Assembly: GCA_039583875.1 (NCBI GenBank)
Contig: CM077160.1
Location: forward strand, 109,755,530-109,819,529
DNA from: Platanthera guangdongensis
Taxonomy: Eukaryota; Streptophyta; Magnoliopsida; Asparagales; Orchidaceae
DNA length: 64,000 bases
Direction: 5' to 3'
The translations under genes were made by a program, and so were the position numbers. Of the stretch, positions 40,148-54,118 are shown piece by piece. A model generated the notes under the pieces. The model ran no database searches. It saw nothing but the letters and a program-made list of their open reading frames with translations, and was not told the origin of the DNA. How positions within the stretch are numbered: the first letter of the stretch is position 1; every line of letters starts with the position of its first letter.

Positions 40148-41783
40148 TGATGCGCTGGCGACAAGTGCACCTGTCGCTCAAGTAATATAAAATGTGGGAG
40201 AACGTCCCCAAGTATCGATCTCTCAAGTAATACAGTAAGGTGGAGTCTACTTTTGAGGAAGGACTTGAGATTGAAGTCCAAAAGGTCGGAAGGGAATGCG
40301 GGAGGCTAGGTTTGGATTGCGTAAACAAAGAAACTGAATTAACAACTACTATGCATGTCGTATGTACTTCTTCGCTCGACGGGATGTAAACTACACTAGC
40401 CACTATGCACTTCTTCACAAGGCGGATGGATGAGTAGGCAAGCAGATGGAATGGTTTGCACCGATGGATGATTACACTGGTCGTTAACACCGCTTAGCTT
40501 GGCGGATGGAAGAGTAGACTCACGGAATGAGAGAGTAGGCTAACAGAATGGAGTGGAGGGTGATGGTGGAATGACGACGGACTTCAAACACAACTAAACT
40601 AGCACAAATTTCCATAAACATGAAATAAAATTACAAAATATAATTTAGTGGCATACATCATCAAATCATGAAGATTACACTATTAGTAACATTTCAAGAG
40701 AAGAAAAAGGCAAGAGATACGATCGAATCCGGAGGCTTGTTGTAAATTCACGGTAGGAATCGCCGGATCATCAATTAGCATCCTAGCTCAGTCCCAACTA
40801 TCGTCTGGGGTGGAGGAGGGCTGCCACTTCCCCCCAATGGACCCGTCTTCTCTCGTAAACAACAATCCGTCCACATCCCAAGCTATGATATCCTTGCTCG
40901 GCAATGAATATGTGTGTGTAATCCTCTCCTTGAAGTGATTGGATGATGTGAAGCGGGCTAGGGCGAAACCCTCATGGAAGGTGGAAGAAAACAGAGTCAG
41001 AGCTCCTCATGTGGCTTGAAATGGCGGAACTGATCGGGGTTGAGGATGATCCTCCAAATGACCTAAATTTTGGCTTAAACAGAGAAAACGCGTCAGAAAA
41101 ATAGACACGCATGGTCGGATGCACGGTCGTGCGTTTGAACAGTGCGATATTTATAAAATTAAACTATGCCAGACCAGCACTTCGCCCGTGCGATTTTCCT
41201 TCACGCACGGTAGCGTCAACCGTGCATGAGCAGAAACGCATGGGTAGAGACAAAATCGATAAAATCCGGCCAAACGAGTGCCCATGTGATTTTCCTCTCG
41301 CACGGCTGAAATCAACCATGCGCGAAGAAAACGCACGACTCGGCAAAAACACAAAAATTTGGACAATCAGGTACCCCGTACGATTTTGTCCTCATACGGT
41401 TGAAAACAACCGTGCGCGACCAAAACGCACCGGTAGCGGCATAACCCAGATTTCCGGCACAATGGTTGCACACGGACAAAACTCCCATGCGCAAAGAAAA
41501 AACATACGACTGTGTGTTTCCCAGATTACACAAATTGGGTTAAACACACCCCCGACCTGCCCAAAACTGCAATAAACACCAAGGAAACACCTAGGGAGCA
41601 CCATGTGCTTATCCCCAGCACCAACAAAGCGCAAAATTGCACCACAATGGGTCCAAAAACGTGCATTGTGTGTGTAATACGAATTGAATCAAATATAAGC
41701 AATAACGATCGAAAAGTGTAGTGCGTGTACGTGAAAACTAACCTATATGAGTCCGAAAAACCCTATAAATATCGGACTCATCA
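40148..41783 (-). mobile_element. Solo LTR (Gypsy-like) in Copia-2 leader, TSD CCCTT
   Basis: It starts TGATGCGC, ends ACTCATCA, and has perfect 5-bp duplications CCCTT (40143-40147 and 41784-41788). The word GCGACAAGTGCACC near the left end recalls the 3' end of some Gypsy LTRs read on the minus strand, and TATTTATAG would then be a promoter near the other end. Orientation and lineage are inference. It is 1636 bp without recognisable coding. Confidence 0.85.
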
Positions 41784-41979
41784 CCCTTCCCTTTGCTTTT
41801 CGCGCTTTCTGCCATCTAAGCTCTTTCACGGCCTCTCTCTCTCTCTCTCTATTTGCACGATTAGAGTTTCTTTGTCTACTTTCTTATTGTTCTTCGCGCT
41901 TTTTTGAGCCTCGCTTTCTTCGAGCGGTTTCTCTTTGTCAGCGCGGATTACCTTTTCTATCTGTTTTCTCTTCTATCTA

Positions 41980-44900
41980 TGGAGACTCTGGCCTTCTCTT
42001 CCTCTACTCTTTTTGTGCCTCCTGTTCTAACCGCTACTTCTATCCCCTCTCTTTCCGGCAATTTGGGCACTGCTTCCAAGCTCATTGTCCTAAATTATCT
42101 AGATTAGAGTGTTTCATTTGTGTTTTTGTTAAGCTCTCAGCGTAAGCATCATCATCTCACTGATGACCCTCCTATACGAGTGTCTGCCGCCTTTGATGAC
42201 CGGGACGTCAATGACGCTCTAGTTAGAACATGGCTTGTCAATATCCTTTCTAATGATTGTCTTCCCGTCATTTGTTATGATGAGATGGTTAAGTTTGTCT
42301 GGACTCATCTTGTTGCTCTATACTCCGAGGGAGCTCAAAATTCGCGCATATACACGTATGCAGATCTATTTGCTTGTCCCATGATGACTCCTGATGCCAC
42401 CTATCAGGAGGTGGAAGCTCTTGCTACTGAACTTCTTCAGCATCATCCCTTCTCTACTGATATTGTCGAGCAACACAAATACTTCCAAAAACTTCTGGTA
42501 GTATGTTATCTGCTTCGTTTTCTAGAGTCTTATGATATGATCCGACAACAAATTCTCGGAGAGACTAACACTCCTACTCTCGATGGCACTGTTGCACGCA
42601 TCCCTGTTATCACTACCCTTCTTCAACGTCCTTTGCTTGCCTCTCCACCTCCTCCTGACATTGTTGATCATCCAGCTCGTCATGACATTCATAGTGATCG
42701 TGGAGGTCACTCTGGTGGACATGGTTCATCTAGATATCTCTGCTCTCATTGTGGCAAGACAGGTCACCTGTTGATCACTACTGGATCAAGCATCCTCATC
42801 TCCTCCCTCCTGCGGATGACACTATCTCGATGAAGTCAACTTCTCTTGCCTCCTTTTCGGGTAGTGCTCATGTGGTGTCTAAAGATAGGTGGCTCATCTA
42901 ATTTGGTTCTACTAATCATATGACGGACAATTCTCATCTTTTCTCCCATTTGGACAAACATAACCGGTCACCTCTGATTTTTATTGTGGATTGTTCTCCA
43001 TCCCCTGTGTGCGGAATGGAACAGTCCACATCACACTCTCTCCAACTTGATGATACTCTCTACATTCCAACTTTTTCATGCAAGTTACTTTTTTTACCTC
43101 CCTATGTAAACAACTACATTGTATGGTTACCTTTACTTTGGCTACTTGTTCTTTTTAAGATCCACACTTCAAGGAAATGATTGCTACTGAGACTGAAAGT
43201 GGCGGCTTGTTCTACCTTGACAATGTCTCTACTCTTTCTGCTTCTACTTCTTTTCTACAATGACATCTTCATCTTGGACATCCTCCTCCTCGCCTTCTTT
43301 ACCAGCTCCTACCAGATCTACCTAGAGGAGACTCCTCTCTATTATGAAGCTTGCCAACTCGAGAAACACCATCGTTCATCCTTTCTAGCAAGACAAAGAC
43401 GTAGTTCTTCTCGTCCTTTTGAACTTGTTCATTCTGACATTTGAGGTCCTTCTCTTACTAAATCTATTGGTAGAGATGGTCTGTATTTTGTCACTTTTAT
43501 TGATGATTTTTCTAGATATACCTGATTGTATCTGTTTAAAAAATGTTCTGAACTTTTCTCTATTTTCACTTAGTTTTATAATGAAATACGCATACAGTTT
43601 GGTGTGTCTCTTAAAATATTTCGCACTGATAATTCAAAAGAGTATCTTAATCATCAATTCTCGATTTTTTATATACATCATGACATTATACATCAAATTA
43701 GTTGTTCATACACATACCAACAAAATGGAGTTGCTGAATGCAAGAATCGTCATCTCATCGATGTTGCTCGCACTCTTCTCACTCAATTGAATGTCCCTCA
43801 GTCCTATTGGGGTCATGTCGTTCTTATCTCCCATTATCTAATCAACCAAATTCCTTCTTCAGTTCTCAACGGCAAAACCACCTTCTCCATCTTGCACCCC
43901 GGTGCCACACCATTTCCTTTACCTCCACGAGTCTTTGGTTGTACGACGTTTGTTCACTCTCCTTCTACTGATCGTGACAAACTCTCTCCTCACTCCGTTA
44001 AGTGTATCTTCCTTAGTTACTGAACAACTCAAAAGGGGTATCAGTGGCATGATCCCCTTCTCTGAAATCAATATGTTTTTACTGATGTCACTTTATTTGA
44101 AGATGCTCCTTACTTTTCTCGCACTTCTACTCTCTCACCATCTGATGATCCCTCTTCTCTACCTATTATATCTGCACCTCTACCTGAGCCTATGTGTCTT
44201 CCTCCTACACCAGTTTCTAATTCTCCATCCTTTTCTCCTGATACTATTTCTCTACCTGAGCCGTTGTTGACAGTTCTCAGGCCAGCAGTCTCTCTGACAA
44301 GTAGATCCGATATTGCAAACAAGTCGGACCTTGATCTTCTCATTGCTCTTCAGAAGGAGGTTTGGACGTGCAATCAACATTCCATTCATGGTGTTGTTTT
44401 GTATGCTCGTCTATCTCCCTCTTACAAAAGTTTTGCTCTCGCTCTCTCAACCAATGTCACCCTGACTACCTATCAAGAAGCTCTTGTTATCTCTTATTAG
44501 AAAGCTATTATGGACGAAGAGATGAAAACTTTAACCGAGAGAGGTACTTGGACTCTTGTCCCTACCCCTCCAGGAGCGGATGTGGTTGTCTGTCGTTGGG
44601 TCTTTGTGATCAAGTTTCTTCTTAATTGTACCATCGATCGCTATAAGGCTCGGCTCGTTGCCAAAGGTTTTACTTACACCTACAGTATGGACTTCTTTGA
44701 CACCTCCTCATTTACTCGCATTACCACGATCCGCGTTCTATTTTATGTGTCCATTAACAAATACTGGGAGATGTCTCAGTTAGATGTCAAGAATGCCTTT
44801 CTTTATGGAGATCTACAAGAAGTGGTATACATAGAACAACCTCCTAGGTATGTTGTTCAGGGGGAGTCTTAGATGTGTAGGTTGCTGAAGATAATCTATG

Positions 44901-45971
44901 CACTTAAGCAAAGCCTGTGAGCTTGGTTCGATAAGTTCAGTAAAGTTATCTCTATTATTGGATTTGCTCGGAGTTCTGCAGATCACTATCTCTTCATACG
45001 CAAGACTTCTACAGGGCTAGTTGTTCTTATTGTTTATGTGGATGACATTCTTCTTACAGGTGATGATAAGAAGGGGATTAATCTCACGAAGAAGCATCTT
45101 CTTCAACACTTTGTTACCAAAGATATGAGGTTTCCTAAGTACTTCCTAGGGTTAGAGATCTCCTGAAAACCCAACTCAGTAGTGCTCTGACAACGAACAT
45201 TGCATTGGATCTTTTAAAAGAGACATGTCTTCTTGTGGCTAAACCAGCTCGATGTTTAATGGTCGTTGATGATGACAAGGGTTGGAGTGAGGATTTGCCT
45301 CTTCTTTCAGATACCATCATGTTCAGACGACTTGTGAGAAAACTCATTTATCTAACAGTCATAAGACCGAAAATCTATTATATGGTAGGAAGAGTGAGCT
45401 AGTTTATATAAGCTCCCAAGGAGTGTCATCTTCAATCAGCTCTAAAAATCTTGAAATATGTAAAAGAATCTTCGGGGAAGGGACTTTTATTTCAGAAGAA
45501 TAACCATTTGAGTGTTGAAGCTTACTCTAATGTCAGCTTTGTTGATGACAAGGAGGATAGAAAGTCTACGTCTGATTTTTGCACCTTTGTAAGGAAAATC
45601 TGGTTAGCTGGAAGAGCAAGAAACAGTCTGTTGTTTTCAGGTCGTGTGGAGAAGCTGAATACATAAATGTGGCTTTGACTACTTATGAGCTGAAGTGGTT
45701 ACGAACACTTATGCTTGACTTAGGAGAGATCTATGATCATCCCATGTTAATGTTCTTTGATAACAAAGCAGTTATATATTTTTTGAAGAATCTAGTGTTT
45801 CGTGAGAGGACAAAATATGTTGAAGTTGACTGCAATTTTATCAGAGAAGAGGTATTGAAGAATCAAATCTGCGCTCGTTTGTCACTTCTGATAAAGAGCT
45901 AGATGATGTTTCTACGAAACCAGTATCCTCTTTTTCGGATGTCTGTGACAAGCTGGGCATGATTGACATAT
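41980..45971 (+). pseudogene. Copia-2 gag-pol pseudogene
   Basis: Gag (DDRDVNDALVRTWLVNILSN, EQHKYFQKLLVVCYLLRFLE) and the zinc knuckle CSHCGKTGH are at 42120-42780. The protease site reads FGSTNHMT after a stop, in place of DSGA. Integrase remnants (ACQLEKHHRSSF, FRTDNSKEYLNHQF, QQNGVAECKNRHLIDVARTL) lie at 43340-43800. Reverse transcriptase follows at 44510-45130 with VYVDDILLTGDD intact (about 45030), then RNase H (WKSKKQSVVF, FFDNKAVIYF) at 45480-45880. At least ten stops or frameshifts interrupt it. Confidence 0.9.
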
Positions 45972-45992
45972 ATGCTCTAGCTTGAGGAGGAG

Positions 45993-46784
45993 TGTTAGAA
46001 CATATGGAGTCCGGGCGGTCTAGCGGACAAGAGTGACAGACAGGTCTGGCTGACTGTCAGTTTGGTCTGGCGGTCTGCCTATCTGGTAGATCTGGTTGTG
46101 TTACCACTTGGATGTTAGAGCTCTTGTTCTGGCGGTTTGGCGATCTAGTTTGGCGGTCTGGAAGTTATCCTTTGTAACCACACTAGAGTACCGCAGTGCG
46201 GTCTAGCGATCAACAAGAGTTAACTGCAGTGCGGTATGGTGATCAGAGTTAGTGGTGGTGAGGTCTGGTGACTATCAAGGTCTTACTGATGTTGTCTATT
46301 AGAGCTGAGTCTGGCAATCAGCTGAGGTTAGTCACTGTTGTGGTTTGGCGGTTAGTACTTGCCTAACCGCCCAGGCGGCCCTATGTGTTTTCCACAATTG
46401 TGCCTTTTTTGTGACCAACAAAGGCTTGACCACAGTTGAAGTTTGGCGGTTCCCAGTGCTATCGCAGTTGCAGTCTGGCAATTAGATTCAATATAAACGC
46501 AGTTGTTGCCCCTGGAGTTGTCCGCTACATCCTAACGGATAGAGACCATAGCAACCCTGTTGATATCATCTCAAGCTCTGTGTAATCGTGCGGTTAGCTT
46601 GTCTAACCGCATAGCCCGCGCGGTCTGTTTTTTATCTGTCCGCCTAATTGCATGTGACAGGTGTTATGTATTCTCTCTCTTGTTTTTTCTCTCTTCTCCT
46701 CATTTTCTATAAATATGGGGCATACCCTTGTATTATTCATTTTTTTGGAGCAATAAAAATTCCCTTTATTTAGACTTTTTCACA
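45993..46784 (+). repeat. 3' LTR of Copia-2
   Basis: 792 bp, TGTTAGAACAT…CTTTTTCACA. GCGGTCTGGCGG-type words recur across 46005-46640. TATAAATATG near 46710 is a probable TATA box, and GCAATAAAAAT near the end is a poly(A)-type signal. Confidence 0.88.
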
Positions 46785-48564
46785 TTTTTAATCATTTACG
46801 ATCTTGACAGCCCTTTCGATAATATCAAAGGGGGAGATATGACCGCTCATGAGCTAGTCTTATGCCAGTTATCTAGAGGAGATCACATGTAGGGGAGATC
46901 ACATGTAGGGGAGTTATGCGACTATCATGAATATAAATAGGGGGAGCACACATGTAGGGGGAGTCGTACCACGCATGCACGATCATACTAAATAACATTT
47001 CCACGATACCTCATAGTGATATCTTGACATATAAACCTGTTCATTTTGTATTAATTATAGTTTTTTACACTATGTCAAGTTACTTTCTGTTTTGTGTGGC
47101 TTATATCTCATGAACGAGATTTGTTATTATTAAAAGGGAAGTTTGTTGGTACATATGCTCTGCATCTCTCAGACTTGATAATATCAAATCTCAAGTTATA
47201 TTTGATCATACACTCTTTGGGTATAGTGTGCAGGTTTACAGGTGTGAAGTTTTCAGGAACGATGAAGTTCTGCACTATCGTGGGCGATAACATGTCGACT
47301 ACATCGTCCTGAGAAGATACCGCCAACGATATCTTTTTATCGCCAACAATAGCCAGGATGCATCATCTTGTCGGCTGCATGGTTTTGTCGATTGCATCGG
47401 TTTGTTGACTGCATCATCCTAAGGAGATACCACCAGCGATATCCTCCCATCGCCATCGATAACCTGTAAGTGGACACGTCAACGATTCGTGTACTCACTG
47501 TTGGAACACGTGGGAAGCCATAAAAGTAAACCAACTATCGTCTGACGATATCACCTTTCGACGGCGATAGCGGATGATGAATTTGGAAAGGGCTGTCACC
47601 TTTCCTTATTGTTACGGGACAGCTGGCGACGAACCAAATTTTACTACCGCCCGACGATATCTCATTATCGCAGTCGATAGCTCTTTAAAGAGATATAAAA
47701 GCGAGTCTTCTACAAATTGCGGAGGGGTGAACCCTAGAACGCCCATAGGCGGTGTCTTGTCGTCCCTGTTGTTGAGAGCCACCATCTAAGTTGAAGAGAC
47801 TCTTTCCCTCTTGCACAAACGAAGTAGATCTCTAGAGAAGGAATGCTAGCACAAAACTTTGAAGACGATCGCGTGCCCAAGCAACTATAATCAAAAGCTC
47901 CTATCTCTCGCGTTCTCCAAATATACTATTGAGGGAGCAAATAATTCTTCTTTGATCTTAATATTTTTGTCTCTTGTATTTTTCATTGTTTTCCATTTTG
48001 TTGTATAGAGAAATCGTCTGGTGCGGACGTCGAATTCATGAGAGGAGTTCGTAGGAAGTCGACCTGGGAGGTCGTCAGTTTTCTAGGAGAAATCATCGGA
48101 AATCGTCCTAGGAGGACGTATATATATGAGAGATCTAGTAGGCTCATCGATCTTCTTGGAAAAAAGAAAGAGAGCCGACCGGTCCTAGAGGAGGGTCGGT
48201 ATAGAAACCACAAAAGCATTTGAATCACCGCCTTCAATCTCCAACGCCAAGGAGATCTAGATTAAAATTTGTAAACACCTCTTTGATATTTAATAAAATC
48301 CTGTCTATTTATTTGGTTTTAAATTATATGTGTTTACTGTTTAAAGTTTAACTTCATTCGTGGTAGTACAACGATACAATTGTCTGAAACAAAGAATACC
48401 CTCTCGGAAGATATCATCGGCGGTAGCTACTAGCCCACGACGATAGCCTCATTGAAGTTAACTCCTTGACTCTGAAGTAAAATAATTGAAATCCCCAATA
48501 TATCTCTTCAAATCTTATTAACCCCCCCCCCCCCCCCATCCAAGGTTGGTCACTAGATTCAACA
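46785..48564 (+). mobile_element. SIRE-4: 3' end of a SIRE-like element
   Basis: ATATCAAAGGGGGAGATATG (about 46828) resembles the purine-rich region before SIRE 3' LTRs. TAAAAGGGAAG precedes the LTR start at 47144. The LTR is in plus orientation. The upstream element has been replaced by Copia-2, and no internal region follows the LTR, so only the 3' end is left. Confidence 0.65.
47144..48564 (+). repeat. 3' LTR of SIRE-4
   Basis: It starts TGTTGGTACA and ends GATTCAACA. A 16-base C run (48522-48537) near the right end is the reverse complement of the G run in the minus-strand SIRE LTRs. The TATA-like GATATAAAAG lies at 47690. Repeats of CGATATC/TCGATAGC and GGCTGCAT words occur at 47260-47680. 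Confidence 0.65.
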
Positions 48565-49139
48565 GAATCTTCAAAGGTTTCTATAGAGGGAGGAAGGCTC
48601 GTAATTTTCTGTTGTTGATCCTCCAGTACGACTGAAGAGGGTGGGATTCCTTAGGAGTCGTTGATTGCTAGCCCGATCCAGCAAGGAGATGTCGTCGAGC
48701 CTCCACGAATAGAAGGAGGGTGGTGTTGAAGGCTTCTTAAGAGGGAGGGAGGGTCGACGACTTCAAATGATAGTGAAGGGGCGGTCTCGCATGCTCACGG
48801 TTCCAGACGACAAAAATGAATCAACGTGTCGTAGTTGCAACATCTTATAAGTGGTGATGGGAGGCAAAATTTATTTTACAATTTTTTATTGAGAGGGAGT
48901 TATTAGGATATATCACTGACATCCATTTAATTACAAATATGTCATTACTTCTCCTTGTTTCTAATTAAATGTGTTGTACATTCAAGAATTTTTAAATCGC
49001 GTTGAACTAAATTTTTTGGATGACATGCACATGCATACGCGCACACCCATAAATCAAAATATTCACTTCATTTATTATTTATAATCCTAAATCTCTCGTG
49101 TGCTCCTTATTTCATTTTTATTTGAATAATTTATGATAT
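48565..49139. other. Stretch without a recognised gene
   Basis: Purine-rich, then AT-rich sequence between SIRE-4 and SIRE-3. Nothing recognisable. Confidence 0.4.
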
Positions 49140-51157
49140 TGTAAGTCGTGGGTTGTCGCTACTCACCTAGAGGGGGGGGGGGTGAATAAGTGTTTGGCCT
49201 TTTTTGATAATGTTTGTGGAACTTAAAAGTAATGCTCAGAACCAATCACACACAACACAAGCACAAAACAATATATAATGGTTCCTCGATTTGGGTACGT
49301 CAATTTTCCCCCTCCGCCTATCTAGCATTGAGCTAGCCTCGGCAAACTCCACCAATAACTCAGATCCGCAGATCCTACAACTCAAAGGTTGTCTCCTACC
49401 TTAGATCCATAAAGGATCCTACCTCAGATTCCACACCCGGAATCCTACAACTCAGATTCACTCCAGAACCCTACAACTCAAATCCCCCGTAAGGGATCCT
49501 ACAACTCATATCTCAACGAGATCCTACAGTTGATTAAGTTTTTACAAATGAAAACTTCATATAGACTTTGGTATATATATCATGATGGCGCAAGAGTCTT
49601 CTTGAAGCTTTGATGTTGAATAACTTCTTCTTGATCTTTAGCCTGAGAAATATTGATTTCATCAATGTAAAACGCTCAGAACTATTGAAGATCCTTCTGC
49701 TGTTTTTGAAAGATGAATTTTATTTAGTATGAGCTGCGACAAATCGATTTTTCTTCCGTAGAATCGAAGATTTGTTCTTCTAAAATAAATCTCCAACTTC
49801 AAGCTTTCTGAAAGTTGCGGCTAAAAGGCTCCTCATGATTTTTTGATCGATTCGTGGTATGTTTCTTGATTCTATTCTCGTTCTTGTTCTTATTATGATT
49901 AGGGTTACAATTCTCATCCTTTTTTATTTATAGGATCGAGCTGTAACGGTCGTTTATCGGACTCCAGCTGTCAGAAATCTTTTACCATAAAGGATGGGTC
50001 TGAATGGCCCTTTCCGCGGAGGCATTAAATGCAATAAGGCAAATTTCCGTGCAATTTGAATTTCTGCCTTTTTTGGAAAATTTGATTTGATAAGCTATGT
50101 TAAGTTGAATTGCTCTTGTCAAGCCGAAATGAACTTGTTCAGTCGAATTTCTCCTTCAAATCTCCATTTGGTTGAATCTTCAAAATCTGGTCAAATTCTC
50201 TTATCATCCAGTCAAATAACTTCTTCAAAATTTTTCTACTTGAATTTGATTGGCATTTAGTCAACTTGTTTCTTCTTCTAGTCGAACTGAGAGCATCTGA
50301 TCGAATTCTTTTTTTAACTCCTTTCAGTCGAAACTGGACTTAGAGTAATTCTTCTTCTCATAGCTAAGCTGAAAGAGTTTAGTTGAAATATTGAATCCAT
50401 AGTTAGCTTATCACTTCTTCTTTCAGCTCAATTCGCCTTGACATATCTCCACGAATACTTTGAAGATAGCTCGAACCTTCTCAAACTTTGTATTTCTCAA
50501 ATATCTGCAAGAGTCGCCCTGATGATTTAGTGCGATCGACTTGATCTATGTCTGAATTTGTACTTAAGTTGATTTTGAACTTCATAAAACTTCAACATGA
50601 ATTGGCTTCAACTTTTTTGAATGAGTGACTTGATTTTCTAGTCGATTCCATACTTTTTCAATTCACTAAGAATACTACATGAGTCTTTTAATCGGTGATC
50701 ATTCAGTTTGACTGTCTAGTCGAATCAGTGCCTGACAAGAATTCTAACGCTTTGATGATAAGCATGATTTGACTTGATTATTTTAACTGATCGACTAGAT
50801 CGCCTAACCAAACGAGTTGAAGTCTGGCCGAATTTTGACTTAACCAAATATTAATCTTTTGAGATTGATTCCTTTGCACATCCTAATACTTCTTGAACTT
50901 AGTGGAATGATCTTTTTCAGAGCAAGTAACTAGTCCAACCTAGTCTAGAACTTAGGTCGACATGGTGTCTTGCACAATGATGAATTACATTGGCAAAACT
51001 ATGTCTGATAACACCAAGTATAATCTTATGTTGGGCTTGTACTATCATGTACATGTCTGCATCACAACAAGAATACATATTCATCAAATACAAGTATGAT
51101 CATTTATATTGTGAGGACTTCTTTAAATCAAGAACATTGTGAGCATTGTTCATAACA
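49140..51157 (-). repeat. 3' LTR of SIRE-3
   Basis: 2018 bp, TGTAAGTCGTGG…TTCATAACA, with an 11-base G run at 49172-49182. GTCGAAT-type words recur about 20 times at 50100-50960. The minus-strand TATA-like CTATAAATA is near 49930. Confidence 0.88.
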
Positions 51158-51497
51158 ATCTCTTCTTATTTGAAGAAGTCAAAACCTCAAATATAGATGA
51201 CTTGCATATAAACAAAATAGATAGCCAAAACAGAATTGTAGAACATCATTCAGCATTCCAAAATTTCATACATATATAAGTAAGAATTGTTTTAATGTGT
51301 TAAGCTACATCATCCTTATCCCCGAAGACCACACCCCTTCTGACTCTTTTGGCCACTTCTTCCTCAACTTCTTCTCTCTTCTACTTCTGCCATGCAAACT
51401 AACTGTAAGGCTTTGGATGATATTTGTAAGGCCCAGGTGCATTAGCTAGAAGTTTTCCTGCCTTTTTATCTCCTGTGAAAGCCTTCCTAACTTCTTC

Positions 51498-54118
51498 TTA
51501 TTTCTCAAATTTGGACCATCCCTGGGAACTGAATAGCTTGTCTCTATCAGTCTTGTAATATTTGACTTGATCCGAGATAGCTGTTATGATTGTCCTTGAG
51601 TTAGGGGTCCATTGCTCATAGTTTGTCCATCTTTCCATCTCTTTATACCCTTTTTCAACAGCTGGCCTTTTGTCCTTATTAGGGTGTATGATGGTGGGAT
51701 AGTCAGCATCATATGTGTCTGGAGGTATGTGGGGATCTTCTTCTTGTATTGTCGGGCTAAATTGATAATATTGAACTGGAGTGTCATGTGCATCACTTGC
51801 TTCTCCATCCAAGACCAGAAGAGGAAGATTTAGAGCCAGCCTTACTCCTTAAAGAACCCAGATAGCTTGATCAGCATTCACACTCTCCCTCTTGTTGACT
51901 TCTTCAAATATTTTCTGCTCAAGATCAGCCTTTGAGGAATTAATTTTGCTTACTACACTTTGAAAAATGTTCTCTTGCTCTTGAAGGAGTTCAGTTTTGT
52001 TGCTACCAATGTTTTGCAATAATTCATTCTGGCAATTATGGATATATTTTTGCCGATGATTTAAGCATCTTTCCAGAACTTCATCTATGGTGCTGAGATA
52101 CTAATGTTCCATTATTTTTCATAACAATCTCTTCATGAGGTGCTTTGAAAGCACTTTGCCCAAAATCTTTTCTTCCTCTCTAGTGAGGTGCATTTTCACT
52201 CCACTGGAGGAGCATTCATTCTCCCAATGCTCATATGAAAGATCTAGGTCATATTCATTACTTGGCAATATGATCTTCTGGAAGGCTGTTTATTCCACTA
52301 AAGATTTCCCATTGTTCTTTTCTTTGGTTGCTTCTCCAGTGTATCCAACTCCTCCCTTAAACTATTCAGAGAAACTATCAATAATGGGAAAGACAGTCTG
52401 TGGCTTAGAGAATTGTGCCACCAGCTTCCTCTCAATGAGAAGCTTGTCTTACAGGTCCTTGATAACTTTCTCTTTTTGCTCACCGAGTCTAACTTGGTCT
52501 ATAAATTTCTTTTGAAGTATTTTAAGATTGACACATAAGCGTTCCATTTCCTTAGTCTTTTTATCCACTTGGGATTTGAAAGGCTCAAGGATTTCTCTTT
52601 CCTTAGCCTAGGCTTTGACCAACGTTTTACTCTTCTTGAATGCTTCTAAGAGAGCCCCATAGTGTTTTATTAATTCAGAATGATCTCCATTGTTGCATGA
52701 AGAGTTATCTTCTGATTCTACATTAGAGTCGTTTTCATCAAATGATGTGTTAGCTTCTAATGCATTATCAGGTTCAAAATCAAATGGGGAAGGTGAAGCT
52801 TTAGAGCAAACCTGAGCAGGATGAGGTTCATCCAGATTTTTCTCATCAGATAGGGCAACCAACCCACAACATTCTTCTTCCTAATCATCCTCAGAGAGGG
52901 TTAGGGGTGCCCTTATCCCCACCCTGGCATATGGATGGTTAATCTGTTTCTCATAATCGGATATAGTAGTTAATCCAAGATGATCTTCTTCTTTAGAATC
53001 TGAAGAGTTGTTGTCACTCATGTTTATTTGGCTTAGTGACAATGAAGCTCCTATCATATTTTTGGCCCTTGCATGACTTCTTCCCTTCTGCCCTTTCATC
53101 CTCCTTTCTTCTTAAGGGGCAGCCAACTATGATGTGACCTGTTTTCTTGATGGAGTAGCAAATAATGTCAGTAAAAAATGTTTGTTGTTTTTAGGCACAT
53201 GCATATCATCATTGTAATTGGACTTCTCCTTGGGGTAACGAAACTTCCTTGAGCTAAAAGATGAGGAAGGTTTATTCTTTCATTATCTTCTTTTGCCGAA
53301 AATCTTCTTGTACTGCTTGGTGAAGAGAGTCGTATCTTCATTAGACAGCTCTGACCCTAAAGAGCAGGATTTAGTGTCTTCACGCTCAGTATGTCTCATA
53401 TTGGAAATGGGAGATTTGCTTCTACTTCTTCTGGAGCTTTCAGCCTTGAAAGCCACCTGCTTTTCCCTATCCAGAGGCCTGCTGCCTTCCTATTCAGCCT
53501 TCTTTATATTTAGTTGCATTTCATGGGACAACAACTTCCCATACAAATTTTGAGGCAGAATGTTTGCCAAATTTCTCATCTCCCTAATCACATAGATTTT
53601 GATATCTCATTCTTTGTTTAGGGATATGAGGAACTTGTCATTAGATCATAATTGGAGAACACTCCCATAATTCTTCAGCTCATTTACTATCTTGAAGAAC
53701 TTATAATATTCTTCAATTGAGTCATTCTTCTCTTATTTGAATGTCTCATACTCCCGATTCAGTAGGGATTTCCTACTATCCCTGACTTCCTCAGTTCCCT
53801 CTATGTAAATGATGATAGAATCTCACATCTCCTTTGCAGTTTAGTAGTGAACCAAATTTTGGAATGTGGAATCATCAATTGCACTTACCAAAATATTTTT
53901 GGCCCTTTTGTCCATGGTGACCAGTATAATCTCATCCTTATCCATTTCATTGTACTTCTTTGGCACTTGCTGGTCAGATTTATAGTAGATGCTTTCTTTG
54001 GCATAAATGGACCTTCTTCGATAGCTATGAAGATCCTTAGATCTGAAGCCTTCATGAATAATTTGACTCTTTTCTTCCCGATGACAAAGTTTTCTTTGGA
54101 GCAGATTGACAACTTCAT
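51498..54118 (-). pseudogene. SIRE-3 gag-derived coding remnants
   Basis: The N-terminal gag block (DLRIFIAIEEGPFMP) is at 53885-54118. A degraded zinc knuckle is near 53140, with ICYSIKKTGHIIVGCP, in which the second Cys is lost. An acidic, serine-rich segment lies at 52881-53099, and a helical segment (LIKHYGALLEAFKKSKTLVK) is near 52610. A further open frame at 51498-51812 (104 codons, with FSPTIQEEDPHIPPDTYDAD) sits where pol should be, and I do not recognise it. Several stops are present. Confidence 0.7.

Larger units (their letters stand above)
39867..46784 (+). mobile_element. Copia-2: decayed Ty1/Copia element with nested solo LTR
   Basis: Left to right: a 49-bp remnant of the 5' LTR (39867-39915, matching the last bases of the 3' LTR), a mutated primer site TAGTATCAGAGC (39916-39927), a leader interrupted by a 1.6-kb solo LTR (40148-41783), a broken gag-pol (about 41980-45971), the purine tract GAGGAGGAG and a full 3' LTR (45993-46784). 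It is related to Copia-4. Many stops make it the most decayed of the Copia elements here. Confidence 0.88.
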
